This document shows, piece after piece, positions 18,901-27,530 of a DNA stretch of 64,000 bases. Made by a program: the position numbers and the translations under genes. The first letter of the stretch is position 1; each line of letters opens with the position of its first letter. The stretch is from NCBI GenBank assembly GCA_009363175.1, contig CP045203.1:124001-188000 (forward strand), read 5' to 3'. The notes under the pieces were generated by a model that worked only from the letters and a program-made list of their open reading frames with translations, was not told the DNA's origin and made no database searches. The stretch is from Citrobacter telavivensis (GTDB lineage: Bacteria > Pseudomonadota > Gammaproteobacteria > Enterobacterales > Enterobacteriaceae).

Positions 18901-19767
18901 ATGAACTCGAATGAAGTTCTTCTTTTCAAGGACGCTATTCCCGACTTCAATCAGCCGTCGACTGGAAAGCTGACGGTGACAAAAAATTCATCAGTACAAC
19001 CTGTATCACTGCTCCGCCTGGGCGTTTTTACTCCCAGTTGCCGAACAGAGGCAACGGTCACGCTAAACGTGACGGAAGCGCTATCCAGTCTGGAAATTGC
19101 AAAACAGGAAGGGTACACGGACATAAAGATCACCGGCCCGATGCTGAATTATTTCCAGGACTTCCGGTGCTGGACAGCAATCGTCCATTCCTTCAGCGTA
19201 TCGCCTGATGCGCTGAAAGGTAACCGGATTAAAATGCCCTTTAGTGAATTTGCCAAACTCTGCGGCTACCCATCAAAACGCTACAGCACGAAACTGCGCA
19301 ATGAGATAGCCGATTCGTTGACGAAGATTCGCTCAAAAAGCATTCGGTTTGAGAAGAACCCGGGGATCACCAAGTTCAAAGTAGCCGGGTTGCTGAAAGA
19401 GGCGGAATTTGATGGTGAAAGTGATTACATCATCCTGGAAGCCGACGAACGACTCTGGGATTTGTACCGTTCAGATCATCTTACTCTGTTGCGGAAGAAA
19501 CCCCTGGAGCTACTTACCAGGAATGAAACGGCTCAGGCGCTCTATACATTTTTTGAAGCGCTACCTCAACATCCAGCCCCGATCACCTTTGACAGACTTC
19601 GACAGCGTTTACTGCTCAATGGGCGCATTGCCGAACAGAACCGGAAAATGCGAACTGCTCTCGATGTGCTTGCCAGCATCGGTTACCTGAAATTTTACTA
19701 CCTGGTGGACACCAGCGTACCCACCATTCAGATCACGGATCGGAATCCCAAACTAACAGGTTCCTGA
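18901..19767 (+). CDS. second replication initiator, RepFIB/RepHI type
   Basis: A 288-residue initiator with the family blocks VQPVSLLRLGVFTPS, YTDIKITGPMLNYF, FSEFAKLCGYPSKR and QALYTFFEALPQHPAPITF. It is shorter than the first Rep and lacks the acidic tail. ATG 18901 is preceded by GGGGGATC. Its own repeat family flanks it on both sides (18471-18577 and 19812-20106), so the two initiators probably do not cross-react. Dual replicons of this family are typical of large IncH- and IncF-type plasmids. Confidence 0.9.
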   Translation: MNSNEVLLFKDAIPDFNQPSTGKLTVTKNSSVQPVSLLRLGVFTPSCRTEATVTLNVTEALSSLEIAKQEGYTDIKITGPMLNYFQDFRCWTAIVHSFSVSPDALKGNRIKMPFSEFAKLCGYPSKRYSTKLRNEIADSLTKIRSKSIRFEKNPGITKFKVAGLLKEAEFDGESDYIILEADERLWDLYRSDHLTLLRKKPLELLTRNETAQALYTFFEALPQHPAPITFDRLRQRLLLNGRIAEQNRKMRTALDVLASIGYLKFYYLVDTSVPTIQITDRNPKLTGS

Positions 19768-19811
19768 TGTTTGAAACGTCTTTTTGCCCGGTTCCGGGAA
19801 TGTGCTGTCTC

Positions 19812-20106
19812 ATTCCCACCGGTCAAAAACACTAAGTTGACGTTTCCCTCTCAAACCCACCCGTGATTTTGTAGTCGCTAAAGGATAAATAGTCCCATTT
19901 ACATCTGAAAAGCTGATGGGGCGCGTCAGGCCTCTATTGAATACAACTTGTATTACCATGAAAAATAAAGAAAATAACACTCCTCTTTATAATTACTGCT
20001 GTTCGCCTAATCCCAAAAAGATACTTTTTTAATCTGCACAGTTTTTATCGCCGGTGGGAACGAGAGGGAAGGGGAAAATATACCCGGTGGGATTGAGAGG
20101 GAAGGC
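19812..20106. repeat. second-replicon iterons, downstream set
   Basis: Copies of the GGTGGGATTGAGAGGGAA unit lie at about 19812 and 19843 (reverse orientation) and at 20050 and 20084 (forward). The orientation switch between them mirrors the inverted-pair habit of the first replicon's downstream array. No gene is visible from 19768 to 20130. Confidence 0.72.
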
Positions 20107-20130
20107 CTGTAGAAAACAACCCGACAATCT

Positions 20131-20159
20131 TTTGTCGGCTGGAATGACCAGGGTAAATT
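20131..20159 (+). promoter_or_regulatory. shared-type promoter, site G (variant)
   Basis: TTTGTC, then GGCTG, a 17-bp spacer and TAAATT, ending 18 nt before ATG 20178. It departs from the consensus at two -35 region bases and has a shorter leader, so it is the weakest member of the set. Confidence 0.5.
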
Positions 20160-20177
20160 AAGTTCTGGAGGATAGTT

Positions 20178-20663
20178 ATGACTTCGACATTTGGTAAGCA
20201 GCTGAAGCTTTATGCAGACCGGCAAACGGGCGCAAAACGTACTGCTCTTGATTTTCAATATGTGGTTTCGCCTGGTAAGGATGCGTTTCCCACGGTGAAC
20301 ATCACTATGGCTCCGATTGCTGATGGCGCAAAAGAAGCCCAATGGGAGCTTAAGCGCGTCATCCAGCTGAATCGCTATGAATTAACTCAATGTTGCGCGG
20401 TATTGTTCGGGCTGGAAAAGGAGATGAGGGCAAACTTTCACGGAACCGATAAAAACAAAGGTTTTACGCTCATCAACAATGGTGCATCCGGCTGCGGGAT
20501 AAACTTTTCTCATGGTGGGGATATGCTGACGCATATGTTGAACCATGCCCAAAGAATGGAAGTAGGGGCATTTATTCTGAAACGGCAGGCGGATGCGTGG
20601 GATATGAGTGTCAGTGACGTTCTTGCACTTTTGCGTCAGTCCGTGGCCATCAAACGGGCATAA
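20178..20663 (+). CDS. hypothetical plasmid protein, 161 aa
   Basis: A 161-residue soluble protein behind a strong GGAGGATAG ribosome-binding site. A strand-rich first half (DFQYVVSPGKDAFPTVNITM) is followed by a glycine-containing segment, FTLINNGASGCGINFSHGGD, and a C-terminal helix pair. The layout could suit a single-strand-binding or accessory fold, but I do not recognise it and assign no function. It lies just after the second replicon. Confidence 0.6.
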   Translation: MTSTFGKQLKLYADRQTGAKRTALDFQYVVSPGKDAFPTVNITMAPIADGAKEAQWELKRVIQLNRYELTQCCAVLFGLEKEMRANFHGTDKNKGFTLINNGASGCGINFSHGGDMLTHMLNHAQRMEVGAFILKRQADAWDMSVSDVLALLRQSVAIKRA

Positions 20664-20750
20664 GATCACGAAGCAGGTTCAAGAACAGGCTTACCGTACA
20701 ACAATTTTCAAATCCAAACTGACCCTACTTAACTTCAACTGGAAGGCGCT

Positions 20751-21068
20751 ATGACAGAACATCAGCAGAATAGAAATGTTTGTGAAGTCGGGTTAGCCTG
20801 TGAAGCCATGACGATTGATCCCAAAACCATTCAGTCAGCAGTAATGCGTAAAGAAGCCACGCAAGTTGTTATTCCTCACTTTAAGGGGGTTTGTCCTGCT
20901 TTTGTCGAATGGGCTGAACAATGCTTACCTGGCGATAAACTTCCTCGTGGGAAATTTTTTAGGTCACGAGAATGGATGCGTCAGTTCACCACTTGCCAGA
21001 TAAACTACAAGACAGATCATCCAGATGAAGGAAAGTATGGATGGCTTTTTGAAGGAACCAAATATTGA
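20751..21068 (+). CDS. hypothetical protein, 105 aa
   Basis: A 105-residue protein with three cysteines in the first 70 residues and a basic aromatic C-terminal half (PRGKFFRSREWMRQF). ATG 20751 follows GGAAGG. No recognised domain. It may be cotranscribed with the small membrane protein that follows 21 nt downstream. Confidence 0.55.
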   Translation: MTEHQQNRNVCEVGLACEAMTIDPKTIQSAVMRKEATQVVIPHFKGVCPAFVEWAEQCLPGDKLPRGKFFRSREWMRQFTTCQINYKTDHPDEGKYGWLFEGTKY

Positions 21069-21089
21069 AAAGTTAAGGAGATATGATTA

Positions 21090-21488
21090 ATGCTAATTTA
21101 TGCCGCAGATCTGATTTTACCCTTAAAAATTCTGCTGGTGGTATTTGTCGTGACTATCATAGGCGCTACCATCGGGTTGAAATTTGTACGCTCCGAAAAC
21201 AAGATCGTTTGCATGTGGCTCGTGCCAATAGGCTGTCTTGGGGGAATTTTTGCATTGATGATGTTTCCATCAATTACCACAAATGATTTGTTGCTCGGCA
21301 AGAGATGGTCGGAAGATTGTCGCGTGGTCGAAAAATACGAACGCCACGCTTTTGAAGCACCGACGAACCGGCTGATTTGTTCGGGGGTTGATGAGCATGT
21401 TAATTCAGAAAGTTATGCGGTATTAACGAAAGCTTACCGGGAGCGGGGGGGAGAACTTATTTCGGGATCCCATAGTGTTGAAAACTAG
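21090..21488 (+). CDS. small membrane protein, 132 aa
   Basis: Two predicted membrane helices (about residues 7-30 and 42-60), then a soluble C-terminal domain of about 70 residues that contains two cysteines. ATG 21090 has AAGGAGAT upstream. Its 3' end lies 68 nt before the IS21-type element. No family is recognised. Confidence 0.55.
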   Translation: MLIYAADLILPLKILLVVFVVTIIGATIGLKFVRSENKIVCMWLVPIGCLGGIFALMMFPSITTNDLLLGKRWSEDCRVVEKYERHAFEAPTNRLICSGVDEHVNSESYAVLTKAYRERGGELISGSHSVEN

Positions 21489-21614
21489 CCTTCAAATCTA
21501 ATGCTACGGAGTTTGTTAGCGCCAATGATATAAGACGGTAATTCACCATTTGAATTGTCCGCTCCACCCAACATGTTGTTTCCTTGAGGTTCTCACACCA
21601 GAAAGGACATCGAC

Positions 21615-22787
21615 ATGCTGAGCAGAGAGGACTTTTACATGATAAAACAAATGCGCAAGCAGGGTGCGTACATTATCGATATTGCAACTCAGGTGGGTTG
21701 CTCTGAACGCACCGTCAGACGGTATCTTAAATACCCTGAGCCACCGGCCAGAAAGACGCGCCACAAAATGGCCAAACTGAAGCCGTTTATGGATTATATC
21801 GATACACGTCTGGCCGAAAATGTCTGGAATGGCGAGGTCATCCTCGCAGAAATCAAAGCGATGGGTTACACCGGTGGTCGCTCCATGCTGCGCTATTACA
21901 TCCAGCCCAAACGCAAAATGCGTCCGTCGAAGAAAACGGTCCGCTTCGAAACCCAGCCCGCTTACCAGTTGCAGCACGACTGGGGCGAAGTTGAGGTGGA
22001 GGTCGCCGGGCAGCGATGCAAAGTTAACTTCGCGGTTAATACGCTGGGGTTCTCCCGTCGCTTCCATGTCTTCGCCGCGCCAAAGCAGGATGCGGAACAC
22101 ACCTATGAGTCGCTGGTTCGCACCTTCCGCTACTTTGGTGGCAGTGTGAAAACCGTGCTGGTTGATAACCAGAAAGCGGCGGTGCTGAAAAATAACAACG
22201 GGAAAGTGGTGTTCAACTCCGGGTTCCTGTTGCTGGCCGACCACTATGACTTCCTGCCGCGTGCCTGTCGTCCGCGCAGGGCCAGAACCAAAGGTAAGGT
22301 GGAGCGGATGGTGAAATATCTCAAGGAGAACTTCTTCGTCCGCTATCGCAGGTTCGACAGCTTCGCTCATGTTAACCAGCAACTGGAGCAATGGATGGCT
22401 GATGTGGCTGACAAACGGGAGCTTCGCCAGTTCAGACAGACCCCGGAACAGCGCTTCGCGCTCGAGCAGGAACATCTGCAGCCGTTGCCTGATACGGACT
22501 TCGATACCAGCTACTTCGACATCCGCCATGTCTCCTGGGACAGCTATATCGAGGTTGGCGGCAATCGCTACAGCGTTCCCGAAACGCTGTGTGGCCAGCC
22601 GGTCTCGATACGCATATCGCTGGATGATGAGTTGCGGATCTACAGTAATGAGCAGCAGGTGGCATCACACCGGCTCTGTTCAGCATCATCTGGCTGGCAA
22701 ACGGTGCCGGAACATCATGCCCCGCTCTGGCAGCAGGTCAGCATGGTGGAGCATCGTCCACTGAGTGCGTATGAGGAGCTGCTGTGA
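21615..22787 (+). CDS. istA: IS21-family transposase IstA, IS100-like
   Basis: A 390-residue transposase: N-terminal helix-turn-helix (CSERTVRRYLKYPEPPARK), then the DDE core with QHDWGEVEVEVAGQ, FVDN-like VLVDNQKAA and a KGKVERMVKYLKENF glutamate block. It overlaps istB by 4 nt (ATGA-type junction), the usual IS21 arrangement. It closely resembles IS100 IstA as I remember it, an identification made without database support. Confidence 0.92.
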   Translation: MLSREDFYMIKQMRKQGAYIIDIATQVGCSERTVRRYLKYPEPPARKTRHKMAKLKPFMDYIDTRLAENVWNGEVILAEIKAMGYTGGRSMLRYYIQPKRKMRPSKKTVRFETQPAYQLQHDWGEVEVEVAGQRCKVNFAVNTLGFSRRFHVFAAPKQDAEHTYESLVRTFRYFGGSVKTVLVDNQKAAVLKNNNGKVVFNSGFLLLADHYDFLPRACRPRRARTKGKVERMVKYLKENFFVRYRRFDSFAHVNQQLEQWMADVADKRELRQFRQTPEQRFALEQEHLQPLPDTDFDTSYFDIRHVSWDSYIEVGGNRYSVPETLCGQPVSIRISLDDELRIYSNEQQVASHRLCSASSGWQTVPEHHAPLWQQVSMVEHRPLSAYEELL

Positions 22788-23584
22788 TGCATGAACTTGA
22801 AGCGCTGCTGAGTCGCCTGAAAATGGAGCACCTGAGTTATCACGTGGAAAGTCTGCTGGAGCAGGCAGCTAAAAAAGAGCTGAACTATCGGGAGTTCCTG
22901 TACATGGCGCTGCAGCAGGAATGGAACGGCAGGCATCAGCGCGGTATGGAGTCCCGGCTGAAGCAGGCTCGTCTGCCGTGGGTCAAAACGCTGGAGCAGT
23001 TCGACTTCAGCTTCCAGCCAGGCATCGATCGTAAGGTCGTCAGGGAGCTGGCCGGTCTGGCGTTCGTGGAACGCAGTGAGAACGTGATCCTGCTGGGTCC
23101 TCCCGGAGTGGGGAAAACCCACCTGGCTGTAGCCCTCGGCGTGAAAGCGGCGGATGCAGGTCACAGGGTGTTGTTCATGCCACTCGACAGACTGGTAGCA
23201 ACGCTGATGAAAGCGAAGCTGGAAAACCGGCTGGAGCGTCAGCTACAACAGCTGAGCTATGCGCGTGTGCTAATCCTGGACGAAATAGGCTACCTGCCGA
23301 TGAACAGAGAGGAAGCCAGTCTGTTCTTCCGCCTGCTGAATCGCCGGTATGAAAAAGCGAGCATAATCCTGACATCAAACAAAGGCTTCGCAGACTGGGG
23401 AGAGATGTTCGGCGATAACGTGCTGGCAACGGCGATCCTGGATCGGCTGCTGCACCACTCAACCACAGTGAATATAAAAGGAGAAAGTTACCGGTTGAAG
23501 GAAAAACGCAAAGCCGGAGTGCTGGCTAAAAACGCAACGCCAATCAGTGATGATGAAATGGCGGAAAGCGGACAACAGAAGTGA
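22784..23584 (+). CDS. istB: IS21-family helper ATPase IstB
   Basis: A 266-residue DnaC-like AAA+ ATPase. Walker A GPPGVGKTH lies near residue 107, Walker B VLILDEIGYLP near 165, and the sensor-1 block ILTSNKGFADWGEMFGD follows. It selects the target and activates IstA. Full length and intact. Confidence 0.93.
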   Translation: MMHELEALLSRLKMEHLSYHVESLLEQAAKKELNYREFLYMALQQEWNGRHQRGMESRLKQARLPWVKTLEQFDFSFQPGIDRKVVRELAGLAFVERSENVILLGPPGVGKTHLAVALGVKAADAGHRVLFMPLDRLVATLMKAKLENRLERQLQQLSYARVLILDEIGYLPMNREEASLFFRLLNRRYEKASIILTSNKGFADWGEMFGDNVLATAILDRLLHHSTTVNIKGESYRLKEKRKAGVLAKNATPISDDEMAESGQQK

Positions 23585-23646
23585 TCAAATAGCGGACATT
23601 AAAAATGGCGAAAAACGGCCATAAATCTTGGCGTTGACAAGTTTTC

Positions 23647-23802
23647 ATGAATAATAATCACAATGTTTTTCCTTGCAATGAATTGGGTATGGGTGATTCC
23701 AAATCGGAATTGGAAAGACTCCTTGAATTATGTGAATCCACTCCGCAAACAGGCGAGCCTAACCCCCAGATAGCTAATATGCAAGCATTTTGGAATCGAT
23801 AA
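23647..23802 (+). CDS. small hypothetical protein, 51 aa
   Basis: An open frame from ATG 23647 to TAA 23802 starts eight nt after the possible right end of the IS. The protein is polar, with Asn-rich start MNNNHNVFPCNELG and an acidic helix SELERLLELCES. The IS end may have displaced its promoter. Its stop overlaps the next frame by 13 nt. The assignment rests only on open frame and context. Confidence 0.35.
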   Translation: MNNNHNVFPCNELGMGDSKSELERLLELCESTPQTGEPNPQIANMQAFWNR

Positions 23803-24164
23803 CTGGTGGCTCATCTCATATCACTGGCTTCAATTTTTGCTCTCATATTCTTAATGGCCGTAAATTTTCCACACTCAACGATGCAGAGATAAAACAGCTA
23901 ACATCTCTTCGCAATGAGGGGCGAAAAGACGGTTTTGTGGTCAGAATTCAACCTGTTGATGTAACCCCTGAACTTCAGCTTGAAAGGTATCTTGCGTCAA
24001 GTTGGGAAAGCGAAATCGAGATTTATAAACGCGTACCGTCGATTGTCGTGATCTGTAAAATCTCAGGTCTGTCTGCATTGGCAGGCTCGGGGAACAAAAT
24101 GTTTTTAAATATGGATTACTTAAGTTGCGGAACTGAAACTGATGATCAGGATTGCCAGGATTAA
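23790..24164 (+). CDS. hypothetical protein, up to 124 aa
   Basis: The open frame begins with TTG 23790 inside the end of the preceding frame. No ATG occurs until near the C-terminus, so the start is doubtful and the gene may be truncated or translationally coupled. The middle has a strand-rich pattern (DGFVVRIQPVDVTPEL). No family is recognised. It ends about 40 nt before a region of strong hairpins. Confidence 0.4.
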   Translation: MESITGGSSHITGFNFCSHILNGRKFSTLNDAEIKQLTSLRNEGRKDGFVVRIQPVDVTPELQLERYLASSWESEIEIYKRVPSIVVICKISGLSALAGSGNKMFLNMDYLSCGTETDDQDCQD

Positions 24165-24210
24165 GTCACTGATTGGCGGTTGCAACGAGCTTTGGGTTTG
24201 TTAGACTGGC

Positions 24211-24380
24211 CTGACATACCTTCCCCCATCGCGGGGTGCGTTGTCGGAGTATCAAAATATTGTTTTCCCCTATGCGGGGTTTAATTAGTGAGTAGCGACT
24301 GCCCGGGTTAGCGCCTGACCCGTGTCAGACTTCTGAAGGATATTTTGATATTAACCGTCCAGCTGGACGGTTTTTTTTCG
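24211..24380 (+). ncRNA. candidate structured RNA with terminal terminator
   Basis: Two look-alike hairpins, CCCCATCGCGGGG and CCCCTATGCGGGG, are followed by a stem CGGGT/ACCCG. The second and third are enclosed by a perfect 11-bp inverted repeat TATCAAAATAT (24250-24260) and ATATTTTGATA (24340-24350). Directly after comes a terminator hairpin with eight T residues. The layout fits a compact transcript that folds as a closed multibranch RNA, or an attenuator ahead of 24405. The C4 antisense RNA family of P1-like phages has a comparable plan, but I could not confirm membership. Confidence 0.5.
24355..24380 (+). terminator. intrinsic terminator before 24405 gene
   Basis: A perfect palindrome CCGTCCAGCTGGACGG followed by TTTTTTTT. 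It ends the candidate structured RNA and lies 25 nt before the next ATG. Confidence 0.8.
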
Positions 24381-24404
24381 TCTGTTTTTAATTTGGATAG
24401 TGGT

Positions 24405-25268
24405 ATGGGTAGAAAAAAACAATCAAACCGCAGTGTATCAGCGCCAGCTGTTGATGCTGAAAAAGAAATTATCGACCCGAGATGGAACATCTTTTTCTTT
24501 GCGGCAATTGACCGACCGTGGGTGCTTAACCCGCATCTTTTTTACGCTGAACAAGCGCAGGAACGTTTGCTGTCGCAGTTCAGTGATGTGGAGATCAGGA
24601 GTGAAGCGACAAAGAAAGGCGAGTCATTTATAGAGTCAGCTGGAGACTGGTTCAATCCTGATTACCACGACGAAAGTGACGTATACGAGAATATTGAACA
24701 GATTGAAGCTTGCCACTGGGTTGCGTTGCGGGAAATGAAGGTCACGGTCACGCTTTCCCTGACCGCTGGGATGTACCACCAGTTTGACAAGGCATTACGA
24801 GATCTGCTTATCCGGGAGGCCAGAAGCTGGCGGTGGCTCGACATGGTTGTGATATCAGATTTGATCTGGAACCTCAGTTTTCCGAGGCTTATGGATTTGA
24901 TGGAATGGCTGGGTATTGAAGTACGAAACATGCCATGTTTCCCGTTAATCAGTGCATGTCATCAGGTTGTCAACGTTTATAAACATGGAGATGGTGATGC
25001 CCACCAGAAACTGGTTAATGCTCACCCGGAGTACTACTCAGTATGGCAATGCGAAGGTTATCCGCAAGAGAGACCAGCTCGCCACGAAGAACTTGAAGTT
25101 TCCGAGGAACAGTTTAGAGAATTTGCCGAGGCGATAACGGTGTTCTGGAAGAGTCTGCCGGAAGGACTATCTTATTCGGGGATGGGAAAAGAGCCTAAGT
25201 GGTTTGGCAAGGCTTATGAAAAAGTGAAGTGCGACAAAGAAAAACGCGAGCGTAAAGCGGAAGAATAG
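24405..25268 (+). CDS. hypothetical protein, 287 aa
   Basis: A 287-residue soluble, tryptophan-rich protein with an acidic middle. ATG 24405 (MGRKKQSNRS) is chosen because an upstream in-frame start would lie inside the terminator palindrome. No strong ribosome-binding site is visible, which together with the upstream hairpins suggests regulated or weak translation. I recognise no domain. A GTGGGGC/GCCCCAC hairpin right after its stop (25269-25287) may mark the transcript end. Confidence 0.55.
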   Translation: MGRKKQSNRSVSAPAVDAEKEIIDPRWNIFFFAAIDRPWVLNPHLFYAEQAQERLLSQFSDVEIRSEATKKGESFIESAGDWFNPDYHDESDVYENIEQIEACHWVALREMKVTVTLSLTAGMYHQFDKALRDLLIREARSWRWLDMVVISDLIWNLSFPRLMDLMEWLGIEVRNMPCFPLISACHQVVNVYKHGDGDAHQKLVNAHPEYYSVWQCEGYPQERPARHEELEVSEEQFREFAEAITVFWKSLPEGLSYSGMGKEPKWFGKAYEKVKCDKEKRERKAEE

Positions 25269-25303
25269 TGGGGCACTCTAGCCCCACCGAAACAAAAGGA
25301 GAG

Positions 25304-25627
25304 TCAGACAGCCGGTGACGGTTGCCAGCCTGATTGAGTCTGGATCCATTTGCCTACGGAAATCATGTCGTAACCACCGTTCCCGTAGGACGACTTCACT
25401 TCTTCTATTTCGACTGGAACCGCCAGCTCGATGGGGCGGAACCAGCCATCATCACCGACTGTATACCGGCCTTCATGTTCCTTGCTCATTTCGCAGACCC
25501 GGCTGGGTGGAAGCCAGAAACCTTCATTTGCTCTTTCGGATGCGATACGAATAGCTTCATCCACGGAAGCGACTTCCCGGATGTGTTCGTTATGCGCGTT
25601 TGACATTTTGATCAGAAATGACTTCAT
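25304..25627 (-). CDS. hypothetical protein, 107 aa
   Basis: A minus-strand 107-residue protein preceded by GAGGAAAA. A helical N-terminal part (REVASVDEAIRIASERA) is followed by a Trp/Gly-rich strand region. The second methionine (MSNAHNEH) is an alternative start. It converges with the gene at 24405. No recognised family. Confidence 0.5.
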   Translation of the reverse strand: MKSFLIKMSNAHNEHIREVASVDEAIRIASERANEGFWLPPSRVCEMSKEHEGRYTVGDDGWFRPIELAVPVEIEEVKSSYGNGGYDMISVGKWIQTQSGWQPSPAV

Positions 25628-25909
25628 AGAACCATTTTCCTCAGCTTAGGCCGGTAACGTTAATCGTCGGGGCGGTCGGTAATATTCCGGCGATAGTGTC
25701 CTCATATTGTACTCTGGCATGATGCATAACAGAAATTTGAGAGCGCGGGATTGAGAGGCGAAGTAGTTTGATGATAATCGCTGCGGGTGTACTATCAGCC
25801 TGATTCCTGGACTGAAGCCGAACGTCCAGCCGTGGTAAAACTGGTGAACGATGTTAACCTGGCATCGAGATATCGAGACCGTAACCATCTGACTGAATAA
25901 GGAGCTTTT

Positions 25910-26128
25910 ATGCCGAATGGGAGAGTGATTTTTAACAAAAGAGGCCGATGGGACTGGCTTGATAGCGGTTGTGATATAGATGAGGATGAATTAAAGCAGG
26001 AAGAGTGGTTTGTTGGCGATATGTATTATCCGCCAGACTTTGAATACGATACGTCAATGCATGATCACCAGATTACAGAGTGGTTGTCTAAACCTGAAGA
26101 GCTGGTGCGGTATGAGCGAGGGCGTTAA
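25910..26128 (+). CDS. hypothetical protein, 72 aa
   Basis: A 72-residue, strongly acidic and aromatic protein (WDWLDSGCDIDEDELKQ) with AAGGAG seven nt before ATG 25910. It ends about 170 bases before the repeat-plus-hairpin at 26301. Small acidic plasmid proteins can be DNA mimics or antirestriction factors, but nothing here proves that. Confidence 0.5.
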   Translation: MPNGRVIFNKRGRWDWLDSGCDIDEDELKQEEWFVGDMYYPPDFEYDTSMHDHQITEWLSKPEELVRYERGR

Positions 26129-26300
26129 CTCAATTTGCTTATCTGAACTGGCTACATGATCTTTCAGCGTGGCCATTTCGGTTCTTCACATTTCCCTGAC
26201 TCCCTCCTGACAGAACCGACTATTTCATCCATGAACCGCAAGAGCGGTAACTAAATGCCATATCGTGTGGCAGAGTGGTTTGCTCCAGTACCCGTCAAAA

Positions 26301-26359
26301 TAGTCCAACATACAAAAACAGGGTAGCCTGCCCCGGGCTTCACCCGGGCCAGGCTACCC
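26301..26359. repeat. TAGTCCAACATACAAA repeat with adjoining hairpin, copy 1
   Basis: The 16-mer at 26301-26316 is followed by a 17-bp hairpin with one mismatch (26321-26337 with 26343-26359, loop CTTCA). The same 16-mer occurs at 38696-38711, again followed by a strong hairpin, and inverted at 39090-39105. The stretch 26129-26603 otherwise shows no gene. Confidence 0.7.
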
Positions 26360-26694
26360 GGAGTCGAACCGTTAACCCGGAGTCGTGGGTGAGTAACGTC
26401 GAGTGCCCGCCTGAATTCCGTGCGGCCACCAGCATTGGCTTCACCTTTTTCCGACCGACACTTTCGTGCTGGTTTGCGGCCGCATCTTCGCCGGGCCGGA
26501 ACACCCTGCATTTTGTGCCGGTGGCCATCACCGGTATTAGGATAAAGGGAAGAATATCGGTGATGGATTCCGGGATAATCGCCGGGAAAACCCGGGCAGA
26601 ATTGGGGTTTGGGGAGCAATGGAACCAAAAACCAACGTAAGCTCTGAATCCCACCGTAAAGGGGCTTTCCGATCTCCAGCTCACCCGCCAGGCA

Positions 26695-27096
26695 TTACTC
26701 TCTGATCAGTGCCTCGATGATCGGGCAGATCGTTCCGCCGTCTCCCGCATCACATTGCTGCACCAGTTCGCCTAACAGTTGCTGCATGACGACCAAGTCG
26801 GCCATCTTCTGCTCGATCAACGCGAGCTTGCGTGCAGCCCGTGCTCGCGTTTCGGCACAGGCGCACGACTCATCCAGCGTCAGCAGTCCACCGACTTCCG
26901 AGAGCGTGAAACCCAGCGCCTGAGCCCGCTTGATGAAACGCAGTCGCTTCACCATGTCCACCGGATAGCGCCGATGGCCACCCAAGGGTTTGGCTGGTTC
27001 ATCCAGCAGCCCGCGTCGCTGGTAGTAGCGGATCGTCTCGACGTTCACCCCGGCGGCGTCTGCCAGCTTGCCAATGGTCAGCTCTGTGGCCATCAC
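26695..27096 (-). CDS. merR: mercury-responsive regulator MerR
   Basis: A 133-residue MerR. The N-terminal helix-turn-helix (IGKLADAAGVNVETIRYYQ) is followed by a dimerisation helix and three candidate Hg-binding cysteine regions (ESCACAE, QQCDAG and TICPII). It is divergent from merT and binds the dyad between them, repressing without Hg(II) and activating with it. ATG 27093 is an alternative start. It is intact despite the loss of merA. Confidence 0.92.
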   Translation of the reverse strand: MMATELTIGKLADAAGVNVETIRYYQRRGLLDEPAKPLGGHRRYPVDMVKRLRFIKRAQALGFTLSEVGGLLTLDESCACAETRARAARKLALIEQKMADLVVMQQLLGELVQQCDAGDGGTICPIIEALIRE

Positions 27097-27103
27097 TTTC
27101 TCC

Positions 27104-27135
27104 TTGATTCCGTACTTTGGTACGGAGTTTAGAAT
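27104..27135 (+). promoter_or_regulatory. mer operator-promoter
   Basis: TTGATT and TAGAAT are separated by 20 bp (19 bp if TTAGAA is used), over the dyad TCCGTAC/GTACGGA. The overlong spacer is the hallmark of MerR-activated promoters. Confidence 0.8.
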
Positions 27136-27167
27136 AGCACCTAGGCAATCAGGCTCAGGAGATGGGA

Positions 27168-27518
27168 ATGGGGATGCAACTCACCGGGAAAGGCTCGCTG
27201 GTCGCGAGTTCGCTGACCGCCATCGGTGCGTCGGTGTGCTGTGTCGGGCCACTGGTGCTGTTGGCACTCGGTGTCGGCGGTACGTGGGTGGGCGCTCTGA
27301 CCATGATGGAGCCACTACGCCCCCTCTTCATCGGGTTGACTCTACTGTTCCTGGGATTGGCATTCCGCAAGCTCTACCTGGTGCCACAGGTTTGTACGCC
27401 AGGTACACCCTGCGCCGATCCGCGCACGCTCGTGCGACAGCGACTCGTGTTCTGGATCGTCAGCGTGCTGCTGCTCGGCCTATTGGCCGTGCCGTGGCTC
27501 GCCCCGCTGTTCTACTGA
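27168..27518 (+). CDS. merT: mercuric ion transport protein MerT
   Basis: A 116-residue inner-membrane protein with three hydrophobic segments, a paired Cys-Cys in helix 1 (ASVCCVGPL) and a cytoplasmic cysteine pair (QVCTPGTPCAD). It passes Hg(II) from MerP into the cytoplasm. Three in-frame ATGs lie at 27162, 27168 and 27174; 27168 best fits the AGGAG at 27156-27160. Without merA, uptake would normally sensitise the host or serve sensing and transport only. Confidence 0.9.
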   Translation: MGMQLTGKGSLVASSLTAIGASVCCVGPLVLLALGVGGTWVGALTMMEPLRPLFIGLTLLFLGLAFRKLYLVPQVCTPGTPCADPRTLVRQRLVFWIVSVLLLGLLAVPWLAPLFY

Positions 27519-27530
27519 AGGAGATTAACC

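Larger units (their letters stand above)
21556..23639 (+). mobile_element. IS21-family element, IS100-like
   Basis: Contains overlapping istA and istB. The left end is placed at TGTCCGCT (21556), which matches in reverse the AGCGGACA at 23591-23598. A further TTGGCGTTGACA at 23628-23639 may be the outer right end. No target duplication was found for either choice, so the borders are approximate and one end may be altered. Confidence 0.75.

Noticed and set aside
24250..24350. Retron msr-msd locus
   Set aside because: The inverted repeat resembles a1/a2 ends, but no reverse transcriptase gene lies nearby; the only one in the window is the intron maturase at 11653.
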